A stretch of 64,000 bases of DNA from JAPYTK01 sp964401935. Lineage in GTDB: Bacteria; Myxococcota_A; Polyangia; Polyangiales; Polyangiaceae. This document shows, piece after piece, positions 1 to 7,981 of this stretch; position 1 is the first letter of the stretch, and each line of letters begins with the position of its first letter. Made by a program: the position numbers and the translations under genes. The DNA is taken from contig CAYOAL010000017.1 of NCBI GenBank assembly GCA_964401935.1, positions 35,111 to 99,110 of the forward strand. The letters run 5' to 3'. Under the pieces are notes generated by a model that searched no databases, was not told the DNA's origin, and saw only the letters and a program-made list of their open reading frames with translations.

Positions 1-671
1 AGGTCGGGGAGCGCGCCGCTTGCGATGTACTCGTTGGTGTCGACGAAGACACAGGGCGCGCAGTTGTCTTTGATCACCTGCATGATGCCGGTGTTCGGGG
101 CCCCCTTCCACAGGGGCGCTGCGATCCAGATGCAGGGACGGTCGCCCACCTGCTTGACCATCCGGCGCACCGGCTCGGCGCGCACGGTGGGGTCGGGCAT
201 CGCCACCTCGTTGCCGCCGAGGGTGATGATCACGAGATCCGGCTTGTGGCTCGCGAGGTGGCCGGTGAAGCCCATCGTGAAGCCGGCCCACTGCGGGATG
301 TAAGTGGCCTCCTTGGCCTCGAGCACGTTCTTCACCCCGCGCTTGTGGAGCTCCAGCTTGAGGCTCTTGCCGAGCGCGTCGGCCATGCTGTCCCCCACGT
401 GCAGCACCACGGTGTCTTTCGGGAGCGGGGGAGGCGGGCCCGCGGGCTGGCTGGGCTCGGCGGGGCCCTCGCCGCTCGGAGCCGGCCGCTCCGGGGTCGC
501 GGTGGTGCTCTCGGGCAGAGACGGGGGCGAGCTCTTGTCCTCGAGAGAGCCGTCGTCGGCGGCAGCGCGGCCGTCCGCGGGGGAGCTCACGTCGTTGTCG
601 GCGGTGCCGGCCGGGCCCGCGCTGCAAGCGAGCAGCGCGAGACATGCGAGGGACGAGGTGGCGGATCGCAT
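1..671 (-). CDS. SGNH/GDSL-type hydrolase lipoprotein, partial
   Basis: The reverse-strand frame opens at ATG 669-671 and runs off the left edge without a stop, so 223 codons of the N-terminal part are visible. It begins with a lipoprotein signal whose lipobox is LLAC (Cys16), followed by a Pro/Ser/Glu-rich linker to about residue 85. The catalytic part then starts with VLHVGDSMAD, the block I motif of SGNH esterases with Ser95 as expected nucleophile, and continues with IITLGGNE, which fits block III. The family hydrolyses esters, often on acylated cell-wall or surface polysaccharide; the substrate here cannot be read. It is divergent from the DUF455 gene. The C-terminal Asp/His block lies outside the window. 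Confidence 0.8.
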   Translation of the reverse strand, partial: MRSATSSLACLALLACSAGPAGTADNDVSSPADGRAAADDGSLEDKSSPPSLPESTTATPERPAPSGEGPAEPSQPAGPPPPLPKDTVVLHVGDSMADALGKSLKLELHKRGVKNVLEAKEATYIPQWAGFTMGFTGHLASHKPDLVIITLGGNEVAMPDPTVRAEPVRRMVKQVGDRPCIWIAAPLWKGAPNTGIMQVIKDNCAPCVFVDTNEYIASGALPD

Positions 672-718
672 CGCGCCCAACGTAGCGCGTCGTCACGACT
701 TCGCCTACAAACTCGCGC

Positions 719-1522
719 GTGCGAGCGCCGCCGAGAGGAACCATCGAGCACGCCGCGTGGGCCTTCGTCACCACGCGCTCGCTCGCGGTCAAACTCCGAG
801 GGCCAGCGCCGGCCAGCGCGTGGGAGCCGACGCCGAAAGCTCGCCGGCTCGAGGCGCCGGGGCGCCCCCCCGAGCTGACGGTGGTCGAGCGCGCCCCGCG
901 CCTCGCGCACGGCGTGGCCGCGCTCGCGCATCCCCGCCGCCGCGCCGAGCTCTTCCACACCTTCTTGCACCACGAGCTGCAGGCCGCCGAGCTCATGTGT
1001 TGGGCGATCCTCGCCTTTCCGGACACGCCGCGGGCGTTTCGGCGCGGCCTGTGGGCGGTGTGCGCCGACGAGCTCCGCCACATGGCCCTCTACGCGGCCT
1101 ATCTCGACGAGCTCGGCTTCCGCTTCGGCGACTTCCCGGTGCGCGACTGGTTTTGGCAGCGGGTCCCGAGCTGCGCGAGCGCGGGCGCGTTCGTCGCCAC
1201 CCTCGGCGTCGGCTTCGAGGGCGGGAACCTCGACCACGCGCGGCGCTTCGCGGTCCGGCTGAGAGCGGCCGGCGACGACGCGGGGGCGGAGCTCCAAGAG
1301 CGCGTGGGTCGCGAGGAGATCGCGCACGTGCGCTTCGCGCTCAAGTGGCTCCGCGTCTTCTCGGGGAGCGACGACTTCGACACCTGGAGGGCTGCGCTCC
1401 CCGCTCCGCTGTCGCCGCTCGTGATGCGGGGACGTGAGCTGGATCGCGAGCGCCGTACCCAGGCGGGCCTGTCGGAGGCGTTCCTCGATGCGCTCGCGGC
1501 CTACGGCGAGGGGTCGCGATGA
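719..1522 (+). CDS. DUF455 family ferritin-like protein
   Basis: This 267-residue protein starts at GTG. It has the conserved core of DUF455 proteins: FLHHELQAAELMCWAILAFP near residues 82-101, ADELRHMALYAAYLDELG near 117-134, FGDFPVRDWFW, and REEIAHVRFALKW near 198-210. The repeated E..H pairs are the metal-ligand pattern of ferritin-like four-helix bundles, so a di-metal site is likely. The reaction is unknown. The stop overlaps the start of the ATP-grasp gene by four bases (ATGA), so the two are translationally coupled and probably act together. Family assignment is confident and function is not. Confidence 0.85.
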   Translation: MRAPPRGTIEHAAWAFVTTRSLAVKLRGPAPASAWEPTPKARRLEAPGRPPELTVVERAPRLAHGVAALAHPRRRAELFHTFLHHELQAAELMCWAILAFPDTPRAFRRGLWAVCADELRHMALYAAYLDELGFRFGDFPVRDWFWQRVPSCASAGAFVATLGVGFEGGNLDHARRFAVRLRAAGDDAGAELQERVGREEIAHVRFALKWLRVFSGSDDFDTWRAALPAPLSPLVMRGRELDRERRTQAGLSEAFLDALAAYGEGSR

Positions 1523-2454
1523 GGCCCGTCGCGTGGCTGCTCAACCTCGACGCCGATCACGAGCTCGCCCGTCCGCGCGGCTACACGCCGTCGGCGGCGC
1601 GGCGCGCGAGGGGGGCGGCGATGGCGGAGCGCCTCGTGGGTTTGGTGCGCGAAGACGACGTGGTGTTGAACCCGTGGGCGTCCGCCGAGCCGCGCCGGCT
1701 CGGCGCGGGCTGGGTGGGCCGCGCTTGGTGCCCGACCCCTTCGGCGCGGCGCCAGCTCGCCCGCGTGGGCGCGGAGCTCGGACCGGCGCCGGACTTCGAG
1801 GTGGTCAGGCGGGTGAACCACCGCCGCTTCGCCCACGAGCTCGGTGGGCAGCTCCCGGGGGCCGCTTGGCTCGAGGACGAGGCGAGCGTTCTCCGCGCCC
1901 TCGCGCGCGGCTCGACGACGGGCGCCTGGGTGCTCAAGCGTCCGTTCGGCATGGCGGGGAGCGGGCGGCGTGTGCTCCGCCACGCCGCGCTCTCGGCGCA
2001 CGACGCGACCTGGCTGCGGGCTTCCATCGCGCGCGACGGGCTCTTGCTCGAGCCGTGGGTCGACATCGTCGACGAGCTGGCGCTGCACGGCTTCGTGGAT
2101 CGCGACGGAGCGGTGACGCTGGGCGAGCCGTGCCGTCTGAAGGTGGACGCGCACGGTGCGTGGGTAGACACGCGCGTCCTTGGTGAGCCCGTGGCTCAGG
2201 CGCCGGGGCCGGCCTCTCAGCCGGGCGCCGACGCTCCTCCGGCAGCACCCAGCGAGCGTTCGGCTCTCGTGTGGCGAGCGCGTCAGGTGGCCGACGCGCT
2301 CGTGGTGGAGGGGTACTTCGGACCCTTCGGGATCGACGCCTATCGCTTCCGAGACGACGGCCGGGTGCTGCTCCACCCGCTCTCCGAGCTCAACGCCCGG
2401 TACACGATGGGTTGGGCCATCGGGATGGGAGCGCGGCGGCCCGACCTGCCGTGA
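1519..2454 (+). CDS. ATP-grasp-like protein paired with DUF455
   Basis: This is a 311-residue protein. The segment GAWVLKRPFGMAGSGRRVLR (about residues 135-154) looks like the ATP-grasp lysine strand and Gly-rich loop. LLLEPWVDIVDELALHGFVD follows, and the C terminus carries GIDAYRFRDDGRVLLHPLSELNARYTMG, where the Glu-Leu-Asn-Ala-Arg pattern resembles the metal-binding E-x-N-x-R end of ATP-grasp ligases. Such enzymes join a carboxylate to an amine or thiol via an acyl phosphate. The gene overlaps the DUF455 gene by four bases. A Pro/Ala-rich insert sits near residues 225-250. The substrate is unknown; the fold call rests on motifs only. Confidence 0.7.
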   Translation: MRPVAWLLNLDADHELARPRGYTPSAARRARGAAMAERLVGLVREDDVVLNPWASAEPRRLGAGWVGRAWCPTPSARRQLARVGAELGPAPDFEVVRRVNHRRFAHELGGQLPGAAWLEDEASVLRALARGSTTGAWVLKRPFGMAGSGRRVLRHAALSAHDATWLRASIARDGLLLEPWVDIVDELALHGFVDRDGAVTLGEPCRLKVDAHGAWVDTRVLGEPVAQAPGPASQPGADAPPAAPSERSALVWRARQVADALVVEGYFGPFGIDAYRFRDDGRVLLHPLSELNARYTMGWAIGMGARRPDLP

Positions 2455-2464
2455 ACCCACCCCG

Positions 2465-2644
2465 TCAGTCGGCGTGTCTCTCCGCCCGCCGCGCGTTCTT
2501 CACCGCGGTGGTGCAGATGTCGGTGACCTTCTGCTCGAGGCTGTGTCGGTGGTGGCGGTGACGACAGGCGAGGCTCGCGAAACCGGCGGAGAACCCGCCC
2601 ACGGTGCCGAGGGCGAGCGCGACGATGAGTAGCTTTCTCTTCAT
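2465..2644 (-). CDS. Small membrane or exported protein, 59 aa
   Basis: A short reverse-strand frame opens at ATG 2642-2644 and ends with TGA at 2465-2467. A purine-rich ribosome-binding stretch (GGAAGAAGG) lies a few bases upstream. The protein begins MKRKLLIVALALGTVGGFSA, a membrane segment or signal peptide, followed by a His/Arg cluster (CRHRHHRHS) and a charged helical tail. It sits 44 bases downstream of the Spy-like gene on the same strand and probably shares its transcript. The His-rich patch could bind metal, which would suit the neighbour, but this is inference. No family is recognised. Confidence 0.6.
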   Translation of the reverse strand: MKRKLLIVALALGTVGGFSAGFASLACRHRHHRHSLEQKVTDICTTAVKNARRAERHAD

Positions 2645-2688
2645 GACCTTCTTCCTTCTTTGGCTGGCGGTTCTTGGGGAGAGCGGCC

Positions 2689-3201
2689 TCAGCGGTGGGC
2701 GCCGCGATAGGGGCCCCCGAAGCCCGGTCCGCGCTCGAGCCAGCGCGCGAGCTGCTTGCGCTGATCCGGCTCGAGCGTGGCGTGGACGCGCGCGAGGCTC
2801 CCCACCGCCGAGCGTCGCAGCGCGTCGATGCGCTCGTCGTGGCGCGACAAGAGCGACGCCATCAGCTCCTCGTTGAAGTCGTCGCCGCGGAGGGCCTCGG
2901 CCACCTCACGGCGCGAGCCGCGCACGTCGTCCTTCAGGGCGCGGGCGGCGTCGATCACCTCCTCCACCGCGTGCTGGATCTCGCGCTCCTGACCCGGGCT
3001 CGTGTCGAGGCGCTCGAACAGCGGGCGCAGCCAGAAGCCGCGGCGCGGCGAGCCGCCCCACCGATCTCCCCAGCCCTCGTCGTCGAAGCCGCCGAAGCGT
3101 CCGCGGCGGCTCCACCGCCCGCCTCCGCCACACGAACCGCGGCCGCGAACGACCCGAATCAAACCCCACAGGCATGCGATGCCGATGACGAATCCAAACA
3201 T
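2689..3201 (-). CDS. Spy/CpxP-like LTXXQ-type protein with N-terminal membrane segment
   Basis: The start is placed at ATG 3199-3201 because AGGAG lies about nine bases upstream; an in-frame earlier start adds 13 residues without a good site. The 170-residue protein begins MFGFVIGIACLWGLIRVV, a membrane segment or uncleaved signal, followed by a Gly/Arg/Trp-rich stretch. An all-helical C-terminal part follows (SPGQEREIQHAVEEVIDAAR onward, ending LARVHATLEPDQRKQLARWL). The LxPxQRxxL pattern is typical of Spy/CpxP and heavy-metal-sensor proteins that act as periplasmic chaperones or metal-responsive repressors. The role is inferred from the family. Confidence 0.65.
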   Translation of the reverse strand: MFGFVIGIACLWGLIRVVRGRGSCGGGGRWSRRGRFGGFDDEGWGDRWGGSPRRGFWLRPLFERLDTSPGQEREIQHAVEEVIDAARALKDDVRGSRREVAEALRGDDFNEELMASLLSRHDERIDALRRSAVGSLARVHATLEPDQRKQLARWLERGPGFGGPYRGAHR

Positions 3202-3313
3202 GGCTCTGTCTCCTCGTGCTGATGTGACAGCGCCCAACATGCGGACCGGTCGTGAAGCGGCTGTGGCCTCCCCATGAAGAAGTGTGAAGCGGGGCGCTCG
3301 CAGCGCGGAGGCT

Positions 3314-5242
3314 TCAGCGCCGCTGAGAGAGCAGCCACGCGCGGAACGCCGTCACCTTCTGCGCGTAGTCGGCGTGCTCGCGGGGGGCCGCCCGAAAGCG
3401 CGCCCCCCAGTAGGCCTCCCACCGCGCCTGCGCCGCCGCGTCGGGCAGCCGGTAGCGGGCGCGGATCACCTCGGCGTCTTCGGGCGCCACCGACAGCTCC
3501 GCGTGCAGCGACGCGAGCTGGTCGAGGCTGAGCCCGTGGTTCGAGCTGCTCGCCACGTCTCTCGAAGGGGGCTCCTCCTCCTCTCCGAGCTCGAGCGCGA
3601 CCGCGCCGAACAGCGTGGTGCTGTCGAGATCGTCCTCGTCCACCACCAGCGCCGGCATCATCGTCGTCTCGTCGAGGGGGTTCGACGGGGGAGCGGGGGG
3701 CGCGGCGCGCGGGGGGGGCGGCGATCGGGGCGCCGGCTGGGACGGGCCCAAACGAGGCGTGTCCACGCTGAACGGCAGCGGGTCGTCCACCTCGAGGGCC
3801 ACGAAGTCGGCGGTGGTGTCGAGGGTGAGCACGTCGCCCTCGCCGAGGGTGATGACGAGCTGGGCGCTCGCGCCGAGGCCGAGCCCACTCGCAAACGAGG
3901 GCGCGCCGTCGCTCGTGCTCCACGATCGGCTCGCGTCCTCGCTGGCCGCGCCGTCGTCGAGCCGCGGCACCCTCATCGAGCCGGGGAGCACCGTCACGTC
4001 GCTCTCGGGAGGGCGACGGCTCGAGCCGGAGAACGGGAGGGGGTCGGCGTCGTCGAACGAGATCGCGCCGAGCATCATCGTCCCGTCCACGTCGTCGGCC
4101 GGCGCACCGCGCTGGGGCTCGAAGGGCAGCACCTCGCTGTCGAGGAGGGCGGGGATCACGTCGGTGGTGGCGTCCACGTCGCCCTCGCGCGCCGGGGGCC
4201 GCGGCGGCAAGCGCTCCGCGATCGGGGGCAGAGAGCGCACCGAGCCCTGAAAAGGGAGCACGTTGACGTGAGCCATCACCAACCCCGGCGCGGTCCCGGC
4301 TGGCGGCAGGGGGACGCTCTCGGGCGGCGCGCTGATGGGCAAAGGCGCCAAGAATCGGGCTATCGCGTGCGATGACGGCGCCGGCGGTGGTGCGGTGCGA
4401 GCCCGCGTCGGCGTGGGGGGCGCGGCCGCGGCGCGGCGGCGGCGTGTCGCGGTGTGCTCGTAGTGGCGCACGAGCACCCGGAAGTCGGCGAAGAGCTCCG
4501 CGTCGCTCTCGAGCCGCGCCCGCCACGCCGCGTCGAGCGAGATCGCGCCCCGGGCGTCGATGCCATAACGCGCGAGCACCGCCGATCGCTCTTGCTCCTT
4601 GGCGAGGCGGAGCGCCGCCGACAGCGCCGCATATTCGTCGAGCCCGAAGACGGGGGCGCTGCCGGGGCCAGGCTCCTCCGGGGGTGCGTGTAGCTCGGGC
4701 ACCTCGAAGGTGCCGGCCGCCGAGGACGGGGTGAGCACCGAGGGCTTCACGGTGAGGACGGGGAGGCGCGCCGGATCGCCCTTGTGCGCGCGCCCCTCGA
4801 GCTTGAGCGACAGCTGCGCGGCGCGCTTGGCCAGCTTGTCGTCGGTCTCGAAGCGACGCGCCCACCGCCGCCCCAGCCGCGCCATGTCGTTGAGGCCGAG
4901 CCCCAGCGCGAGCAGCAGGTCGAAGGGATCCCGGGAATCTTGGTAGCTGCGGAGGAAGTGGATCCACGCCTCCAGCTCGGTCTCGAGCGGCTTCACCTGG
5001 CGGCCGAGCCGGTCCTGCTCGCCCGCGAGGAGCGCGTCGTAGCGCTCGAGGGCGGCCGCGTCCGACAAGAGGCGCGCCTTCCAGGTCACCTCCGCCTCGA
5101 ACCACGCCGCGCGCGGCAGCGCCTCGACGGCCAGCACCTCCTCGAGGGGGAACCCTTCGGCGAGGGCCGCGTGCACCGCCGCCACTTGCACGAGGGGCAC
5201 GCCGCGGAGGCGCGTGTCCGGTTCCAGGCTGGCGGCGGTCAT
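3314..5242 (-). CDS. T6SS-island repeat protein with LPF motifs
   Basis: This 642-residue protein is divergent from the PAAR-like gene. It contains three related helical modules of about 65 residues: one near the N terminus (WFEAEVTWKARLLSDAAAL), one near residues 200-265 (DEYAALSAALRLAKEQERSA), and one at the C terminus (LSLDQLASLHAELSVAPEDA). The modules are separated by Pro-rich, low-complexity stretches. Between residues about 330 and 500 four short motifs of the type (V/P)LPF(x)G recur (VLPFQGS, VLPFEPQ, PLPFSGS, PLPFSVD), each preceded by a T-x-M/L-x-G-A-like element. Similar proteins sit beside VgrG genes in Polyangiales. A chaperone, adaptor or tether for effector loading is plausible but unproven. 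Confidence 0.6.
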   Translation of the reverse strand: MTAASLEPDTRLRGVPLVQVAAVHAALAEGFPLEEVLAVEALPRAAWFEAEVTWKARLLSDAAALERYDALLAGEQDRLGRQVKPLETELEAWIHFLRSYQDSRDPFDLLLALGLGLNDMARLGRRWARRFETDDKLAKRAAQLSLKLEGRAHKGDPARLPVLTVKPSVLTPSSAAGTFEVPELHAPPEEPGPGSAPVFGLDEYAALSAALRLAKEQERSAVLARYGIDARGAISLDAAWRARLESDAELFADFRVLVRHYEHTATRRRRAAAAPPTPTRARTAPPPAPSSHAIARFLAPLPISAPPESVPLPPAGTAPGLVMAHVNVLPFQGSVRSLPPIAERLPPRPPAREGDVDATTDVIPALLDSEVLPFEPQRGAPADDVDGTMMLGAISFDDADPLPFSGSSRRPPESDVTVLPGSMRVPRLDDGAASEDASRSWSTSDGAPSFASGLGLGASAQLVITLGEGDVLTLDTTADFVALEVDDPLPFSVDTPRLGPSQPAPRSPPPPRAAPPAPPSNPLDETTMMPALVVDEDDLDSTTLFGAVALELGEEEEPPSRDVASSSNHGLSLDQLASLHAELSVAPEDAEVIRARYRLPDAAAQARWEAYWGARFRAAPREHADYAQKVTAFRAWLLSQRR

Positions 5243-5398
5243 GGCGAGGGCATTGTCGCAGTCTTTTCTAAGTCGTCGAAATGTGTAGCGACTCGCCGTC
5301 CGGATCCTGCTCTCCGCATTTTTCAGGCAACATTCGCGTTCCTCGTGCCGATAGGGGGCCGCTTCCAGCTGCGGAGGCCGTCACCCGAGGAGAGCCGG

Positions 5399-5791
5399 AT
5401 GAGCCAACCAGGTGCCAAACAGGGCGACCACATCATCGCCATCGACACCCACGTGATCTTGATTCCATCCCCCGCGGGACCCGTCCCCACGCCGACGATG
5501 ATGCCCTTCGACGGCGTGCTCGTCGACAATCTCGCGTCCTCGGTCCTCATCGAGGACAAGCCGGTGGCCACGGTGGGGAGCGTCGGCAAAAATCTCCCGC
5601 CCCACATCCCCTCCGGCGGGCCGTTCCAGAAGCCGCCCTCGAACGAGGGCACCGTGCAGCTGGGCAGCACCACCGTGCTCGTCGACGACAAGGGGGTGGC
5701 GCGCAACGGCGACGTCGCGGTCACGTGCAACGACCCCGCCGACGCCCCCCAGGGCACCGTCATCGCCACTGGAACCGTGTTGGTGGGCTGA
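5399..5791 (+). CDS. PAAR-like spike-tip protein (DUF4150-like)
   Basis: The start is ATG 5399-5401 with GAGGAG seven bases upstream; longer in-frame starts lack such a site. The 130-residue product resembles PAAR-like (DUF4150) domains: QGDHIIAIDTHVILIPSP, PTPTMMPFDGVLVDNLASSV and a C-terminal repeat of short strands ending TVIATGTVLVG. Such proteins form the sharpened tip on the VgrG trimer in contractile secretion machines and often connect effectors. It is the first gene of the + strand spike operon and is six bases from the next gene. Confidence 0.8.
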   Translation: MSQPGAKQGDHIIAIDTHVILIPSPAGPVPTPTMMPFDGVLVDNLASSVLIEDKPVATVGSVGKNLPPHIPSGGPFQKPPSNEGTVQLGSTTVLVDDKGVARNGDVAVTCNDPADAPQGTVIATGTVLVG

Positions 5792-5797
5792 GCGACC

Positions 5798-7981
5798 ATG
5801 AGCAACGACGGCACAGACGACCAGGGCTTGCTCGGCGACGTGATCGGCGGCGCCGACGGGGTGAAAAACGTCCTCACCGGCGCGAAGCGTCAGGGCTTCG
5901 ACTACTCGAAGGTCGACGTCGAGTTCCGCAACGCCGAGCACATCGACAACCCCGGCGGAGGGGCGACGATCGACGTCGACGCCAAGGCGGGCGACAACAA
6001 GGCCGCCGCCTCCGACGACATCGAGCTCATCCACTTCGGTCGGGTGTACCTCGACAGCGACGCGGTGTTCGCGGGCGACGAATACGATGACTACGTCACC
6101 ATCGACATGGCCACCGTGACAGGGGGCCGCGGCGGCATGCACCGCGCCGCGCTCCAGCGGGAGCTGCTCTTGCAGTGCGGCTACCTCCACGCGCTCCACT
6201 GGTCGATGCTGGAGGGGGGCAAAGCGCCGCCCGACAACCCCGATCCCGATGGCGTCGCCATGCTCGGTCATCTCCTCGGCAAGGTGGGCGATCTCGTCGG
6301 CGGGGCGTCGGCCGGGCAGCTGCACACCACCACCCTCGATCTCAACCCGCTCATCAGCGAGGCCAACGCCATCGGCGCCCGCCTGCGCGGGAGCAGCGTC
6401 CGCTACGACCTCTTGCACAAGGCGGGCATCGATCTCCACGAGCTCCGCAAGAAGTATCGCGCGCTCCTCGAGGCGCAGCACGACACCACCCCGAAGACCG
6501 ACGCCCCGCCGGCCGGATTGCTTGGAGGGCTGCCGCTCGTCGGCAAGGCCCTCATGAACATCCCGGGGGTGGGCGACGTGCTGAAGTGGGCCGACAAGAT
6601 CCTCGGCTGCTCGATCCAGCTCGTGTCGCGCATCACCATCGAGATGCACCTCGGCATGGAGGCCAACATCAACGCGGCGGTGCGCGACCTCAGCATCCAC
6701 GCGATCCGCACGCGCTTCGCGCCGGTGTTCAACCCGTGGTGGCCCCCCCCGCCTCCGACATCAGACAATCCTGGCGGTGGCGGTGGCGGTGGCGGCGGCG
6801 GTGGCGGCGGCAGCGGTGGCGACCTCTTGGCCCCGCTCACCGACAAGGTCGACCAGGCTCTGCAGAAAGCGGACGAAGCGATCGCCAAGGCCACGAACCT
6901 CTTCCACGTCGAGGACAAGACGACGCCGGGCGACGGCTTCCTCGATCGCGCCTTCGCCTTCGATCCCACGGACAACTCGCTCATCAGCCGCTCCGAGGCG
7001 ATGGCGGAGTACGGGGCCCAGGCCCTGTGTCGGGCGGTGGACGAGGACGCGAGCCTCCTGCCCGACCTCGTCCGACAGATCGCGAACTACATTTTTCGGC
7101 TCGTGACCGAGTTCGTTCGCGCGGTGTATGAGAAGCTCCTCGTGGTGGGCCGCGGCGCGGTCACGCAAGCGCAGCTCGCGGAGGCGGGGCGCACGCACCT
7201 GGTCACCGCCCTCATCGACTGGCCACTCAAGGAGTTCGGCATCGACGGCTTCCTCGACAACGAGTTTACCAACATCCCATCGCTCAGCGGTGGTCCCGAC
7301 ACGGCGCTCAGCCTGCGCAAGCTGTTCGAGACGCTGCGGAAGCTCCTGATCGATCAGCTCGCGTTCATGGACGCCGCCGTGGCCTTCGCGATGGACTCGT
7401 TCTGGGGTCTGCTCTACACGGCGCGGACCCTCACCGACGACAGCTCGCGCAGCATGGAGCCGTACCTCGCGCTCATCCCGACGCTCCACGCCACCATGTT
7501 CCGAAACCTCTTGCTCCCGTTCTGGGACTGCATGCGGAACGCGGTGAAGGGCGCGCTCGCCGACCTGCTCGGCCCGGTGCTGGGCGAGCTCGGCGCAGGC
7601 GGCGTCATGGGAGACGTCTTCGACGCGGTGCACACCGCGCAGGAGGTGGCGAAGAAGGCGCAAGACGTGCAGAACGTGCTGAAGGACATGAGCACCGACA
7701 AGCTCGGCCGCTTCGCTTCGCTCGGCAGCCCGCTCGGCAAAGCCGACCTCGACGGTGCGTTTGGTGGCGAGGACCCGACCGTGACCTCGCTGTCACCCTT
7801 TCCCAACCGAGACTCGAAGGTGCGCGCGATCCCGGTGCAACAGAGCCACCGGGACGCCGTCGCCCCCAACCGCAAGTGGAAGGACGACGTGGGGCCCAAC
7901 GAGCCCGAGCCCGACGACCCCTGGGGGACCGGCGCGGACGGTGGCACTGCGGCGGCTGACGCGAGCGGAGGTGCCCCATGA
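5798..7981 (+). CDS. Large T6SS-island protein of unknown function (effector candidate)
   Basis: A 727-residue protein lies between the PAAR-like and VgrG genes and overlaps vgrG by four bases (ATGA). The N-terminal half (to about residue 320) is mixed and contains HLLGKVGDLVGG and a predicted amphipathic stretch near residues 240-270. A run of about 13 glycines follows the Pro-rich WWPPPPP near residues 313-342, making a flexible hinge. The C-terminal half (about 345-650) is mostly helical with hydrophobic segments (QLAFMDAAVAFAMDSFWGLL), and the tail is polar. I recognise no family. Its position between tip and spike suggests a cargo effector, a membrane-active toxin, or a loading factor. 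No immunity gene is obvious. Confidence 0.55.
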   Translation: MSNDGTDDQGLLGDVIGGADGVKNVLTGAKRQGFDYSKVDVEFRNAEHIDNPGGGATIDVDAKAGDNKAAASDDIELIHFGRVYLDSDAVFAGDEYDDYVTIDMATVTGGRGGMHRAALQRELLLQCGYLHALHWSMLEGGKAPPDNPDPDGVAMLGHLLGKVGDLVGGASAGQLHTTTLDLNPLISEANAIGARLRGSSVRYDLLHKAGIDLHELRKKYRALLEAQHDTTPKTDAPPAGLLGGLPLVGKALMNIPGVGDVLKWADKILGCSIQLVSRITIEMHLGMEANINAAVRDLSIHAIRTRFAPVFNPWWPPPPPTSDNPGGGGGGGGGGGGGSGGDLLAPLTDKVDQALQKADEAIAKATNLFHVEDKTTPGDGFLDRAFAFDPTDNSLISRSEAMAEYGAQALCRAVDEDASLLPDLVRQIANYIFRLVTEFVRAVYEKLLVVGRGAVTQAQLAEAGRTHLVTALIDWPLKEFGIDGFLDNEFTNIPSLSGGPDTALSLRKLFETLRKLLIDQLAFMDAAVAFAMDSFWGLLYTARTLTDDSSRSMEPYLALIPTLHATMFRNLLLPFWDCMRNAVKGALADLLGPVLGELGAGGVMGDVFDAVHTAQEVAKKAQDVQNVLKDMSTDKLGRFASLGSPLGKADLDGAFGGEDPTVTSLSPFPNRDSKVRAIPVQQSHRDAVAPNRKWKDDVGPNEPEPDDPWGTGADGGTAAADASGGAP

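Noticed and set aside
5243..5398. N-terminal extension of the PAAR-like protein upstream of 5399
   Set aside because: The longer frame crosses the divergent gene and has no ribosome-binding site. GAGGAG precedes ATG 5399.
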